From positions 8,304,501 through 8,368,500 of the forward strand of contig NZ_CP104578.1 of assembly GCF_036826855.1 (NCBI RefSeq): a stretch of DNA of 64,000 nt, read 5' to 3'. This DNA comes from Streptomyces sp. SJL17-4. GTDB taxonomy: Bacteria > Actinomycetota > Actinomycetes > Streptomycetales > Streptomycetaceae. The notes beneath the pieces are model-generated. The model was not told the origin of the DNA, did no database searches, and worked only from the letters and a program-made list of their open reading frames with translations. Both the position numbers and the translations under genes were made by a program. Shown one piece after another: positions 41,952 through 50,695 of the stretch; position 1 is the stretch's first letter; every line of letters begins with the position of its first letter.

Positions 41952-42617
41952 TCAGCCGCCGTGAAGACCCCACTCGTCAAAGCCGCCGTAGACATGGGCC
42001 TCGAGGGATCCTGGAGCGTCCATGCCGACGGCCTCGCCACGGTACAGCGCGATGAGGGAGTCCTTGCCCCGCCACCAGGTGTCAGTCAGGCCCAGCACTT
42101 CAGGTACGGGCTCGTACCCTTCAAGGTCTAGGGAGTCGACGGCCTTGCCGGTGATCCTCGTGATGGTCTTGGCCCAACGTCTCGCGTGGCTGGCCAGCGC
42201 CAACGATTCCACCCAGCCCTCGGTACTGGCATGCAGTGGTGCCCAACGGGATCCAGAGATTCCGAACTCGCCACCAGGGCCGATCATGAATCCGTAGGCC
42301 ATAGAGACCCGACAGTCCCCGGCCGGGATCCACCAGCCCTCAGCGGCCGAGCCCTCGGGAACATCCGCGCCCAGGATGCGCGGGCCGCTCTCGTAGAACG
42401 GTGCCGGCGGCAGCGCGAGACCGCCCCAACGGTCCTGGAACGCCACTGCACGATCGATCTCCGCAGCCGGGACGCCGTGCTCGATCCATGCCTCGCGGTG
42501 AAGCTCGATGCCCTGCTGAGGAACACAGAGGCCCTCCACCTCGATGAAAGTCTTCGCCCTGCGGCTCAAACCGCCTGGCGCAGCCGGGAAGGGCGAAACG
42601 AGAGTGGCAGCCATCAT
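41952..42617 (-). CDS. Unknown 221-residue protein
   Basis: A soluble protein starting at ATG 42617 (MMAATLVSPFPAAPGG). It carries an FIEVEGLCVPQQGIELHREA block, AEIDRAVAFQDRWGGLALPP, PAGDCRVSMAYGFMIGPGGE and a late TWWRGKDSLIALYRGEAV with VYGGFDEWGLHGG at the end. I recall whole-length relatives only as uncharacterised Streptomyces proteins. The AVAFQDRWGGLALPP part recalls SUKH-like immunity proteins, which often judge such a motif near the N-terminus. The frame is intact and codon usage good. It stands alone. Confidence 0.55.
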   Translation of the reverse strand: MMAATLVSPFPAAPGGLSRRAKTFIEVEGLCVPQQGIELHREAWIEHGVPAAEIDRAVAFQDRWGGLALPPAPFYESGPRILGADVPEGSAAEGWWIPAGDCRVSMAYGFMIGPGGEFGISGSRWAPLHASTEGWVESLALASHARRWAKTITRITGKAVDSLDLEGYEPVPEVLGLTDTWWRGKDSLIALYRGEAVGMDAPGSLEAHVYGGFDEWGLHGG

Positions 42618-42676
42618 GGTGCCGGAGTCTACGGGCGAGGCCGTGTAGCGCCTTGGACAGAAGCCCACCCGCTCCG

Positions 42677-43372
42677 ATGCCGTCCAGCACCACTTCCTCC
42701 GTAGCCGGGGGAGAGATCCTGTCCCAAGCGCACGGTGATGCCTCTGCCGCCGAGGTGTCCGGGCGCGTCGCGGCCTCGCCCCCGGCCTCAGTGCCGGCCA
42801 CGGCCCGGGCGGCAACCACGCACGGCGAGGCGGGCTCGATGGAGGAGGCCGTGGAGGACGTGGCCTCCGTGGCGATGGCCGCTCGTGGCGACGGCGCCCA
42901 GACCCGCGATGCCGTCGTCGCGCTCATCAAGCAGCTCGCCGCCGATCTTCCCGCCTACATCGAGGAGTTGGCGATCATCACCGACTCCGCAGCGGCCGAG
43001 GCGCGCATCGAGACGGTCACCCGCGCCTCCACGCAGCGCATCCTCGCTGCCGAGGAGCGCGCCACGCTCGCCGAGGAGGCGGCCGACATGGCTGTCTCCG
43101 CACTCGACGCCGCGACCCAGCAGTTCGCCGAGGAGACCACCGCGATCCGCGAGGAGGCCGCGCACAAGGTAGCCGACGCCGAGTTCGTCCGGGCCGAGCT
43201 GGAGCACTACCGCGAGCGCGTCGGCATGCTCGAACTCCGGCTCGACGCCGTCCGTGACGAGGCCGACGAACTGCGCCGCGCCCGCGGGGCCCCTCCCGGA
43301 GCCACGAGTTCCCCGGCCGCGAGTTCCCCGGCCGCCCCTGTGGAGCAGGCACACCCCGCCGAGAACTGCTGA
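42677..43372 (+). CDS. Coiled-coil protein of unknown function
   Basis: A 231-residue protein. Residues 1-60 are Ser/Ala-rich and probably disordered. Residues 75-215 form a long acidic coiled coil (DAVVALIKQLAADLPAYIEE, AEERATLAEEAADMAVSALD, ELEHYRERVGMLELRLDAVR). The tail is Pro/Ala/Ser-rich. Such architecture is seen in KfrA-like and cytoskeletal or scaffolding proteins, but no HTH is seen here, so the role is open. ATG 42677 is chosen and GTG/ATG 42653 is possible. It has no signal peptide. Confidence 0.55.
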   Translation: MPSSTTSSVAGGEILSQAHGDASAAEVSGRVAASPPASVPATARAATTHGEAGSMEEAVEDVASVAMAARGDGAQTRDAVVALIKQLAADLPAYIEELAIITDSAAAEARIETVTRASTQRILAAEERATLAEEAADMAVSALDAATQQFAEETTAIREEAAHKVADAEFVRAELEHYRERVGMLELRLDAVRDEADELRRARGAPPGATSSPAASSPAAPVEQAHPAENC

Positions 43373-43521
43373 AAGCCGCAGACGGGACCGAAGCGGCGGA
43401 CTCGATGCGTAACGTTCGCCGCTCCTTCCGGCTCTGAAAGCCCAGGGGGCCCAGCTCCGTCGGCCCCAGCGCCCAGGGCGCGCCGGGGCAGTCGCCGATG
43501 CCGCCTCGGCGCCCCCGACAC

Positions 43522-43566
43522 CCGTGCAACCCGTGCAACCCGTGCAACCCGTGCAACCCGTGAAAC
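43522..43566. repeat. 9-bp tandem repeat (CCGTGCAAC x5)
   Basis: Four perfect CCGTGCAAC units and one CCGTGAAAC lie directly before the DM13 gene. There are no spacers, so this is not a CRISPR array. It may be a slippage product. Confidence 0.9.
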
Positions 43567-43598
43567 CCGCGAACACCCGAGAAGAAACGGAAACCCTC

Positions 43599-44016
43599 AT
43601 GTCCCGTAGCAAGCGCCGCAACGCCCTCTGGATCACCGTCGCCGCCGCAGTCGTCGTGGCAGCTGTCGGGCTCTACCTCTTCCAGCCCTGGAAGCTGTAC
43701 CCCACGGAACGCGTGGACGAGGCGCCTCCGGCGGCCGCCGGCCAGCAGGCCTGGCACGGTCAAGCAGGTGGCGAAAGAGTTCATCACACACGAGCACGAG
43801 ACCACCAGCTCGGTCGAGGTCCAGCAGCTCGCAGACGGAAAGACGACCCTGCGCCTGACGAACCTGCGAACCTCCGACGGCCCGGCCCTGCACGTCTGGC
43901 TCAGCGACCAGCCGGTCGACAAGAAACGGCGGCGGCAACCTCGACGAGGGCAGGCACATCGACCTCGGCGTCCTCAAGGGCAACGAGGGCAACCAGAACT
44001 ACGCGTGGAAGCCCAC
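43599..44016 (+). pseudogene. Broken DM13-domain membrane protein gene
   Basis: From ATG 43599 the frame gives MSRSKRRNALWITVAAAVVV and a single membrane helix. A frameshift near 43745 leads to KEFITHEHETTSSVEVQQLA and LRLTNLRTSDGPALHVWLSD, the core of a DM13 domain. A second frameshift near 43930 gives RHIDLGVLKGNEGNQNYAWK. DM13 proteins are anchored extracellular proteins, proposed to carry electrons. After about 44016 the expected C-terminal strand is replaced by unrelated sequence, so the 3' end is also lost. Confidence 0.75.
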
Positions 44017-44293
44017 CGCGCCCATGATCCCGGTGAAGATCGCGCCTCCGACCAGGCCGGCGATGACACCGTGCCAGACCGAGATCACCCGCCCACCTGC
44101 CAGGCGCCCTTCCGCGGTTCGCACCGCGCCCGGCATCCACTCCAGGCCCCGGCCGGCTAGGACCTGTTCGGGCGGTCATAGGAGAGGTCGGGGCGTTCAG
44201 GGCCTCAGCAGATCACCGCTTCACCGCTCCCGTGGCGGCAGTCACTCCTGTCCTGGCTCGCTGGTGTGCCACGATGGCCGCCAAGGAGGCGTG
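44017..44293. other. Gap with a possible membrane-protein fragment on the minus strand
   Basis: Minus-strand codons MPGAVRTAEGRLAGGRVISV then WHGVIAGLVGGAIFTGIMGA (44140-44020) look like the start of a small membrane protein that stops soon after. It ends at the DM13 break, as if a deletion or rearrangement joined two gene fragments here. Confidence 0.35.
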
Positions 44294-44578
44294 ATGAAGT
44301 ATGTGGGGCTGGGGGCGCTCATCGCGGTTGCTCTGGCTGTAGCGATAAGCGGTGTGGTTGAGCTTCTCACTGGGTGGATCCATCCATGGGAGCGAGCCCA
44401 GGTCATACGTCCTGTGCCTCATGGAATAGGTCAGGTGCTGACGGGAAGCGGCCTCTGCTGTTTCTTCAGTCTGATCGCCTTCGCCCCGTCAGAGAACGCC
44501 TTCCTTTTGCTTATGGCAGCGGGCGCTGGGCTCTTCCTCGCTGGAACCGTCCTGGTCGGCGTGTCCCGGTTTCCATGA
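44294..44578 (+). CDS. Small membrane protein
   Basis: A 94-residue protein with three predicted membrane helices (near GLGALIAVALAVAISGVVEL, IGQVLTGSGLCCFFSLIAFA and FLLLMAAGAGLFLAGTVLVG). AAGGAGG lies five bases before ATG 44294, a strong ribosome binding site. No family is recognised and there is no catalytic motif. It is followed by an IS5 remnant on the opposite strand. Confidence 0.65.
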   Translation: MKYVGLGALIAVALAVAISGVVELLTGWIHPWERAQVIRPVPHGIGQVLTGSGLCCFFSLIAFAPSENAFLLLMAAGAGLFLAGTVLVGVSRFP

Positions 44579-44589
44579 CCGCCAACTCC

Positions 44590-44940
44590 GTTCATGACCG
44601 GAGCCAGATCATGATGGCTGTGGCAGTGAATGTGCCGAGGAAGACGTATCCGCGCTTGTCGTAGCGACTGGCCACGGCCTGCGACTGTTTCAGTTTGTTG
44701 ATGGACCGCTCGACCGTGTTGCGCTACTTGTACCGCTCCTTGCCGAAACCGGGTGGCTATCGGTCCTCTCCGGAATCGTGTTCCGGATTCCCCGACGTCG
44801 CAGGTACTCGCGGCATGGGTCGTTGCTGTACGCCTTGTCGGCCGCGAGACTGTTCGGCCTTTTGCGGGATCGGCCGCTTCCGAGACGGGGAACACGGATC
44901 TCGTCCAGTACGCCCCGAGTCCGCCGAGGCCACCACCGAC
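44590..44940 (-). pseudogene. IS5-family transposase remnant
   Basis: Reading leftward across frames: AADKAYSNDPCREYLRRRGI, RNTIPERTDS, then a damaged RSSGPSTN and WPVATTSADTSS. These correspond to KAYSNxxCRxYLRRRGIxxTIPExxDQ and the ATRYDKR segment of IS5 transposases, with at least two frameshifts. The first half of the gene is absent. Confidence 0.7.
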
Positions 44941-44942
44941 GA

Positions 44943-45224
44943 TCACCACATGGGGTCTGGCCCGCTGGGTTGCCGGGCGGGGTGGGAGCCAGATCGACAG
45001 TGCGTGGAAGACGTGCCCCATGACCGCGCCGAAGAGGGCGGCGCCGATGAGCTCGGGGAAGCGCGCCACGGCGACCGCGAGCCGTTGCTCTGCCGGTGCC
45101 CGCCGAGGAGGAGGCCGACCACGGCCCCCAGCGCCACGGTGTGCGCGGCCCACTGATCCACGACGGGTCCGTGGCGCCTGCGAGGCCGCGCCGACTGTGC
45201 CACCGGGCAGTCCGGCGGAGTCAT
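44943..45224 (-). pseudogene. Degenerate gene pieces (membrane segments, FAD-binding start)
   Basis: One minus-strand frame contains WAAHTVALGAVVGLLLGGHR and another contains FPELIGAALFGAVMGHVFHA, as if one membrane protein had been frameshifted. The second frame continues into ARPHVVIVGGGLGGL, the dinucleotide-binding start of an NADH dehydrogenase-like flavoprotein, which is cut by the IS5 remnant. These are remnants only, of low certainty. Confidence 0.35.
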
Positions 45225-45255
45225 GCACGTTCAGAGCGGGCGCGCCGCACGAGCG

Positions 45256-45489
45256 TTACACCTGCGGCTGCCAGTCCCGGAAGGCGGAGAGGAGGTGCTG
45301 CCTGGCGTCCGACGAGACGCCGTTCGGGGGCAGCTCACCCGTGGTGGCGATCGTCTGCCGGAACTGGTTGAGGTAGATCTCGCAGGCCTCACACCGCGCC
45401 AGGTGCACGAGACACCGCAGCTCGGTCGGCTCGCCCATGGGCCCGTCGAGGAACTCGGTCACCCGCTCGACGAACTCGGCACAGTCCAT
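45256..45489 (-). CDS. Zinc-finger anti-sigma factor (zf-HC2)
   Basis: A 77-residue protein. The ZAS motif is present as LVHLARCEACEIYLNQF with His29, Cys33 and Cys36, preceded by MDCAEFVERVTEFLDGPMG, the standard opening of small anti-sigma factors that hold an ECF sigma factor inactive. GGAAGG lies before ATG 45489. It has no membrane helix, so it is a soluble type. The usual partner, an ECF gene directly upstream, is absent. The next gene upstream is the AhpD-like gene, and the nearby sigma factor is of the ECF41 type, which is not normally controlled by such a protein. Confidence 0.75.
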   Translation of the reverse strand: MDCAEFVERVTEFLDGPMGEPTELRCLVHLARCEACEIYLNQFRQTIATTGELPPNGVSSDARQHLLSAFRDWQPQV

Positions 45490-45762
45490 GGCACCTTCCG
45501 CTCTCGTGCGACGGACGGACGGCCGACTCCTCACCGGTCCGCACCGGCTGGTCACCGGCTGGTCACCGGCTCGTCCGGTGAGGACGACACCTATCACGTT
45601 CCTGCCGTGGCACCGAGCACGCGGGACGATCGCCCCTGGCTGGTCAGGCGCCTGACAGTCCCTTTCATGCGAAGACCCGGTACGGATCCTCGTCGTGTGT
45701 GGCATGCGCGGGCCCGCCCCGGATCGGACGATCCTGGGACGGACCCGCGTTGAGCCTGGCGG

Positions 45763-46242
45763 TCAGCTCGACGTGCCGGCGAACATGCCGGGCTCGTACG
45801 CGCCTCCCGGGTTGTGCACGATCACGTTCATCCGGGTGGCCGCGTTGATCAGGGAGACCAGGCAGACCAGCGCACCGATCTGGTCGTCGTCGTAGTGCTT
45901 GCGAACCTCGGCCCAGGTTGCGTCGGACACGCCGTGGTCGCCGAGTCGGGTGCCTTCCTCGGCGAGCGCCAGCGCGGCCCGTTCGGCTTCGGTGAACACG
46001 GTGCTGTGCCGCCAGGCGGCGACCAGGTTCAGCCGGCGCGCGGTCTCACCGGCGGCCGCGGCCTCCTTGGTGTGGACGTCGACGCAGAAACCGCAGCCGT
46101 TGATCTGGCCGACCCGCAGCTCCACCAGCTCTCGTAGGGCCTTCGGCAGCGTCGACCCTTCCAGGGCCAACGAGGTGTTGTAGAACCGCTTGGCGACCTT
46201 CGCGGCGGTCGGGCTGTCGAACAGGTTGAAACGAGGTTCCAT
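45763..46242 (-). CDS. Carboxymuconolactone decarboxylase / AhpD-family protein
   Basis: A 159-residue cytoplasmic protein with the peroxidase-type active site: VGQINGCGFCVDVHTKEA, with Cys50, Cys53 and His57 in the CxxCxxxH form, followed by AWRHSTVFTEAERAALALAE and a LVSLINAATRMNV helix. Such proteins reduce peroxides through the CxxC pair or act as decarboxylases. It is divergent from an ECF41 sigma factor, and genes of this family are the best-known neighbours and targets of ECF41. A promoter matching the ECF41 pattern lies upstream (46295-46321). Confidence 0.85.
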   Translation of the reverse strand: MEPRFNLFDSPTAAKVAKRFYNTSLALEGSTLPKALRELVELRVGQINGCGFCVDVHTKEAAAAGETARRLNLVAAWRHSTVFTEAERAALALAEEGTRLGDHGVSDATWAEVRKHYDDDQIGALVCLVSLINAATRMNVIVHNPGGAYEPGMFAGTSS

Positions 46243-46294
46243 GACGTCGTCCTCACTCGTGGTGTGGTGTGCTCGCTGCGCCGGACGAACACAA

Positions 46295-46321
46295 GATGCC
46301 GACGGTCCGATCCCTGTGACG
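46295..46321 (-). promoter_or_regulatory. ECF41-type promoter toward the AhpD-like gene
   Basis: On the minus strand, CGTCACA-N16-CATC (46321 down to 46295) lies 53 bp upstream of the start at 46242. The published ECF41 consensus is TGTCACA-N16-CGTC, so each element differs by one base. Confidence 0.55.
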
Positions 46322-46355
46322 GCGTGGTGATGTGGCGTGCGTCACCGGTCGCGGG

Positions 46356-46382
46356 TGTCACAAAGCGATGCGGGCGGCCATC
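46356..46382 (+). promoter_or_regulatory. ECF41-type promoter toward the sigma gene
   Basis: TGTCACA (46356-46362), exactly 16 bp, then CATC (46379-46382) lie 43 bp before ATG 46425. The -35 element is a perfect match to the ECF41 consensus and the spacing equals that of the divergent promoter, supporting autoregulation. Confidence 0.6.
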
Positions 46383-46424
46383 TGGTGTTCGGCGCAGTCG
46401 AGAGCGAACGGGCAGGAGCCGGCG

Positions 46425-47399
46425 ATGAGCGACCGAGCGATGAGTGACCAATCGATGACCGATCAGTCGATGACCGACCGAGCGATGAGCGAGGGGACAA
46501 GGAACACGTCCGTACCGGTGACTCGTGGCGGCCGTATGGAAAGCGTCACCCAGGCGTTCGTCACCCACCGCAGCCTGCTGTTCACCGTCGCGTACGAGAT
46601 GCTCGGCTCGGCCGCCGACGCCGAGGACATCCTGCAGGAGACCTGGCTTCGGTGGGTGGGCGTGGATCTCGACACCGTGCGGGATCAGCGTGCGTACCTG
46701 GTCCGGATCGCGACGCGCCAGGCGCTGAGCCATCTGCGCACGCTGGGCCGGCGCAAGGAGTCCTACGTAGGGCCCTGGCTGCCCGAGCCGCTGCTGACCG
46801 CGCCCGACGTGGCCGAGGACGTCGAACTGGCCGACAGCGTCTCGATGGCGATGCTGCTGGTACTGGAGACCCTCACCCCGACCGAGCGGGCGGTGTTTGT
46901 ACTGCGAGAGGTGTTCGACCTCGGTTACGACGAGATCGCCGAAGCCGTCGACAAGAGCCCGGCCGCAGTCCGCCAGATCGCCCACCGGGCACGGGCCCAT
47001 GTCGCGGCGCGCCGACCGCGCGGGGTCGCTTCCGCTGCCGAGACTCGCCGCACCGTCGAGGCGTTCCAGTGGGCGGTCCAAACGGGCGACCTGCAACGCC
47101 TGCTCGACATCCTCGCGCCGGACGTCGTCCTGCTGACCGACAGCGGCGGTGTCGTGCGGGCAGCGCTGACGCCCATCGTGGGGGCCGGCGAGGTGGCCCA
47201 CGTACTGGGCAGGATCGCCGCCGCGGAGCTGCGGCCGACACACGTCAACGGCGACCCGGCGCTGATCGTCCGACTGCACGGCGAGATCGACACCGTCATC
47301 GCGCTGCGCGTCGATGACGGCCGCATCACTGGCCTCTACGCGGTGCGCAACCCCGAGAAGCTGTCGCGTCTGGGGCGGGAGACCGCCTTGCGCCGCTGA
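46425..47399 (+). CDS. ECF41-type sigma factor (SigJ-like)
   Basis: A 324-residue sigma factor with a SnoaL-like C-terminal extension. Region 2 is LLFTVAYEMLGSAADAEDIL with ETWLRW. WLPEP (residues 118-122), the signature of ECF41, lies in the linker. Region 4 is LTPTERAVFVLREVFDLGYD, AVRQIAHRARAHV. Residues 205-320 are the NTF2-like domain that tunes activity in this group in place of an anti-sigma factor. CAGGAG precedes ATG 46425. The first 23 residues are an odd MSDRA/MSDQS/MTDQS/MTDRA repeat, and ATG 46536 (MESV) is the start by family length. It is divergent from its presumed target. Confidence 0.85.
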   Translation: MSDRAMSDQSMTDQSMTDRAMSEGTRNTSVPVTRGGRMESVTQAFVTHRSLLFTVAYEMLGSAADAEDILQETWLRWVGVDLDTVRDQRAYLVRIATRQALSHLRTLGRRKESYVGPWLPEPLLTAPDVAEDVELADSVSMAMLLVLETLTPTERAVFVLREVFDLGYDEIAEAVDKSPAAVRQIAHRARAHVAARRPRGVASAAETRRTVEAFQWAVQTGDLQRLLDILAPDVVLLTDSGGVVRAALTPIVGAGEVAHVLGRIAAAELRPTHVNGDPALIVRLHGEIDTVIALRVDDGRITGLYAVRNPEKLSRLGRETALRR

Positions 47400-47481
47400 T
47401 CCGGAGGCCGGCGTGTCGACTCGCCTCGACATCCGGCGGGCGGGCCGATGACGGCGTGCGCCGGGCCCGCCCGGCGGGCGG

Positions 47482-48711
47482 TCATCTGTCGGTGCGGGCG
47501 GGTCGACGCGTGTCCCGCCGGTTATGCAGGACGAGGCGGCGTCGGCGATCACTGCGTTCGCGGCCCTGCCGGTCCAGCTCTTCCATCAGCCGGTGGCCTC
47601 GGTGCTCGGGGTCGAGTTCGTCGAGGATCCGGTCGACCTCGGTGAGGAGCGCCCCGTACAGCTGCCAGCGGCCGGGGTCGGCCAGAGCGAGGGCGAGGAG
47701 CCGGGCGGCGGTGTGGTCCCTGCAGGCTCTGGCCGCCCGCAGTTCGCCCGCGAGGCGGGTCTCTGCCGCCTCGGCGCCCTCGCTGCCCTGCGTGGTGACC
47801 AGGACGGCGAAGCTGACGAGGGCGTCGGCGGTGTACTGGGCGGTCTCCCGGATGGCCAGGGCGGCCTGCTCGGGCAGCAGCTGGTGCCCGCCGCGATGCT
47901 TCGCCAGGTCGGTGAGGGTACGGGCGAGGACCCGCAGGACGACGGCGCAGATTTCCAGGGTGTCCAGGCCGGTACGCAGCACCACCCGGTGCAGGAGGCC
48001 CTCTTTGACGCGGGGGTTGAACCGCAGACTGTCCTCGGCGGTACGCAGGGCCCTGTCGACGTCGGCGACGTCGTTGTCGAGGCGGCGGGCTTCGTGGAGC
48101 CGGGTGGCAGCCTGCTCGACGGGGGGTGCGCCGGTGAACTCGTCCGCCACGTCCAGGAGCAGCAGCCGCATCCGTCGGGCGAGGTCCTCGATGGAGTCGC
48201 CGGCGGTGTCGACCCAGACGGGCGGGGCGAGGAGCAGGTTGAAGAGCATGCCGACGACAGCGCCGATGAGGGTTTCCAGGACGCGGTCCCAGGCGGTGTC
48301 GGAGACCTGGGTGACGCCGAGGACGAGCATGGCGCTGATGGCCACCTCGGGGATGAACTCCTCGACCCTGACGAGGCGGCCGATGAGCAGCGAGGCGAGG
48401 ATCACGAGGGCCAGACTCCACCAGGAGAGGCCGACGACGGCGCTGAACGCGATGGCGATGAGGACGCCGACGACGACCGAGTTCACCCGGCGCAGGCTGG
48501 TGGTCACGGTGGAGTAGAGCGTGACCTGGACGACGAGGAGGGCGGTGAGGGGCGCGGTGAGCGGAACCGGTTCCCTGCTGAGCTGGAGGGCGACGACGTA
48601 GCTGAGAGTCGCAGCCGCCGCGGACCGTACGGTCTGGACGGCAAAGGGGTCGCGCCGGAGGCGCGCGAGCAGCCCGTCGCCCCGGTCGTGCGGTTTCTTG
48701 CCGCGTGCCAC
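47482..48711 (-). CDS. FUSC-family membrane protein (aromatic acid exporter type)
   Basis: A 409-residue membrane protein. The first 190 residues carry about six helices in the FUSC pattern (VRSAAAATLSYVVALQLSRE, RRVNSVVVGVLIAIAFSAVV, LALVILASLLIGRLVRV, GAVVGMLFNLLLAPPVWVD). Residues 190-400 are a cytoplasmic coiled-coil domain. Family members export aromatic acids and related compounds. GTG 48711 begins MARGKKPHDRG and has AGGTGGGG upstream. It is single, convergent with the sigma gene. Confidence 0.8.
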   Translation of the reverse strand: MARGKKPHDRGDGLLARLRRDPFAVQTVRSAAAATLSYVVALQLSREPVPLTAPLTALLVVQVTLYSTVTTSLRRVNSVVVGVLIAIAFSAVVGLSWWSLALVILASLLIGRLVRVEEFIPEVAISAMLVLGVTQVSDTAWDRVLETLIGAVVGMLFNLLLAPPVWVDTAGDSIEDLARRMRLLLLDVADEFTGAPPVEQAATRLHEARRLDNDVADVDRALRTAEDSLRFNPRVKEGLLHRVVLRTGLDTLEICAVVLRVLARTLTDLAKHRGGHQLLPEQAALAIRETAQYTADALVSFAVLVTTQGSEGAEAAETRLAGELRAARACRDHTAARLLALALADPGRWQLYGALLTEVDRILDELDPEHRGHRLMEELDRQGRERSDRRRRLVLHNRRDTRRPARTDR

Positions 48712-49521
48712 GCCCCACCTCGTCCCGTAGCCGCCCCGCAGGGGCTGTCCGGAAGACCGCCTGCCCGGACAGCCCCGGGCTCATACCCGGGTACGCCCGG
48801 GCGGACGAGGGATCACCCCCGCTTCGGGGACGGGCAGCTCCGAAAGGGATGGCGTTGACACACCGGTTGCGGTGGCTGTCCCGGAAGAATCACCACCTGG
48901 TCCATCGACGACGAGGACGCGCTCGCGCTCCCGGCGCGCCTTCGGGACATGGTTCAGCCTGGAGGAGCGGGTCCCGGCGGGCCGGGCGTGTGAATGCAGG
49001 CGGACCCCGTTGTGCCGTTCTTGAGTGAGCGGGCCGGTAGCGGGGGCGCCCACCTCCCCGGGCGGGTGCCGGCTCTCGCTGCGGCGTCTGGGGCAGCGGA
49101 CTGGAGACCGTCAATCCTCCGGGCTTGTTCAGGCGGCCAGCTCGCAGTCACCATCGGGCGCCACGTGCGGCGATCCGCACGCGACCATGACGTTGCTCGG
49201 CGACTCGACCCTGGAGGACGGCTTTCGCGGCCGTCAGTTCCTCGACGCCGCCGCCGAGTACCCCGACCGCGGCGAGCCGGTACGCGCGGTCGTCCACGAC
49301 CAGCGGTCATGGCTGTTCAACGTCCTGTGCGACCGCTCGACCGACATGGGTCACGCCGGCCTCGACCCCGGCCGCGTCGCCGCGTCCTCGTCCTGCTCCA
49401 CGACGGCGCGTTCAAGCCGCCGAACTCGACAACGCCAAAGCTGCCCGGGAAACATTCCGTTGCCCCGTCGACGACTCAATTCGCTTGCGAATGCCCAGGT
49501 CAGCTGGGGCAGGATGCTCCC
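48712..49521. other. 810-bp gap, one unassigned frame
   Basis: A + strand frame from ATG 49188 (MTLLGDSTLEDGFRGRQFLD, AEYPDRGEPVRAVVHDQRSW) looks protein-like for about 60 residues and then degenerates. It may be a gene fragment of unknown family. A CCCGGGTACGCCCGGG near-palindrome lies at about 48786. Nothing else is supported. Confidence 0.35.
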
Positions 49522-49899
49522 ATGAACGTGGATAGCAGCGTGGCCGAGGTCATCAAGCGAGAGTTGCAGTTGCTGAGTCCGTCCGGGCGGTCGTCCAGGG
49601 CATTGGCGGATCAACTCCTCGATCCGGAGTTCGTGGAAGTAGGCGCCTCAGGGCGGAGGTGGGATCGCCGGTCGATGCTCTCGGCGCTGCCGGTCATGCA
49701 GGGGGCGTCCGACGACGGCCCGCAGTATGTGCCTACCGAGATGACGGGCACCGTATTGGCGCCGGGGATCGTGCACCTGACGTTCGAAACCATGCTCGAC
49801 GGAAGGCGAGCCCGGAGGAGCTCGATCTGGCGCAAGTTGGATGATGAATCCGGGTGGCGGATGTATTACCACCAGGCCACGCCTGTGCCGGAGGCATGA
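49522..49899 (+). CDS. NTF2-like (DUF4440/SnoaL-type) protein
   Basis: A 125-residue soluble protein. MNVDSSVAEVIKRELQLLSP leads into a helix ending LADQLLDPEFVEVGASGRRW, then MLSALPVMQG, and strands with MTGTVLAPGIVHLTFETML and RRSSIWRKLDDESGWRMYYH. This is the usual layout of the DUF4440 branch of the NTF2 fold, a small cone-shaped domain used for binding or catalysis. The activity cannot be assigned. ATG 49522 follows a weak AGGA. It is monocistronic. Confidence 0.7.
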   Translation: MNVDSSVAEVIKRELQLLSPSGRSSRALADQLLDPEFVEVGASGRRWDRRSMLSALPVMQGASDDGPQYVPTEMTGTVLAPGIVHLTFETMLDGRRARRSSIWRKLDDESGWRMYYHQATPVPEA

Positions 49900-50695
49900 G
49901 ACGGCGAGCCTGTTGCCAGCCGGCGGCGTGGACCGTGAACGGCAAAGTCCCGCGCAGCAACGAAGCTCCAGGGACCCCGTTGCAGGCCCGACGCGGTCAC
50001 CGTGATCAGGCCGGCTGCACCAGAGTCGATGTGGTGATCTCGGCCCGCACTCCCCGCCCAGCGCGCGCTGCAGGCCCCGTTGGCGGACTATGAGAACAGA
50101 GCCCGCCCGGGAAGCCGTCGCACGTTGCACCGGGCGGGCACATCCACTCATCGGCCCCTCCTCGCCGGGAGCGCCCCGCCAAGGGCTACGTGTACCTGTC
50201 CGGGATCACCGACCGCTGACAGCCCGGAGACACCCGCCGCATTCCCGAGCGCATCCATGACCGCGGGATCACCCCGGCGCGTCCGGCCCTCGATGGCGAG
50301 GACTCTGACCCGCGCTCGGAGCGGGGGTGGGTTGCCCTGCACTCAACTGCCCAATTCCCTGGGGGCCGCTTCCCCGTGAGCGGTCGGCCCCGCCGTCCGC
50401 CCAGTCATCCCCCCCGCCGTTCCCCGCGCCGTCCTTCCGACGTCCCCCCAGTGCGGGGAAGCCGAACCGGTGCTCGCCCGTCGGTGCGGGCCTCGAAGCG
50501 ACCCGGTCACGGCGTGGCGGCCCAGATGGCGCCGGGCGCCGGGGCCAGGCCCCGGAACGCATCCGGTTGCACCATCTTGTGTGCCAAATGATGAGGTCAG
50601 AGCGGCAACTTTCTGGTTGACCAGAATTCCGGTACCAGCGATAGTGACGCTCGCGGCCGCGCTGATTCGGCCTGCGGCACCAGGGGTGGGGACTC
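49900..50695. other. 800-bp gap, nothing recognised
   Basis: No frame on either strand shows a family motif or membrane pattern. The promoter of the downstream gene probably lies near the right end. Confidence 0.4.

Noticed and set aside
43522..43566. CRISPR-like tandem array of CCGTGCAAC
   Set aside because: The units are 9 bp, contiguous and without spacers, and no cas genes are present.
49188..49450. Gene starting MTLLGDSTLEDGF
   Set aside because: Protein-like for about 60 residues, then random; no start signal and no family, so left as a possible fragment.
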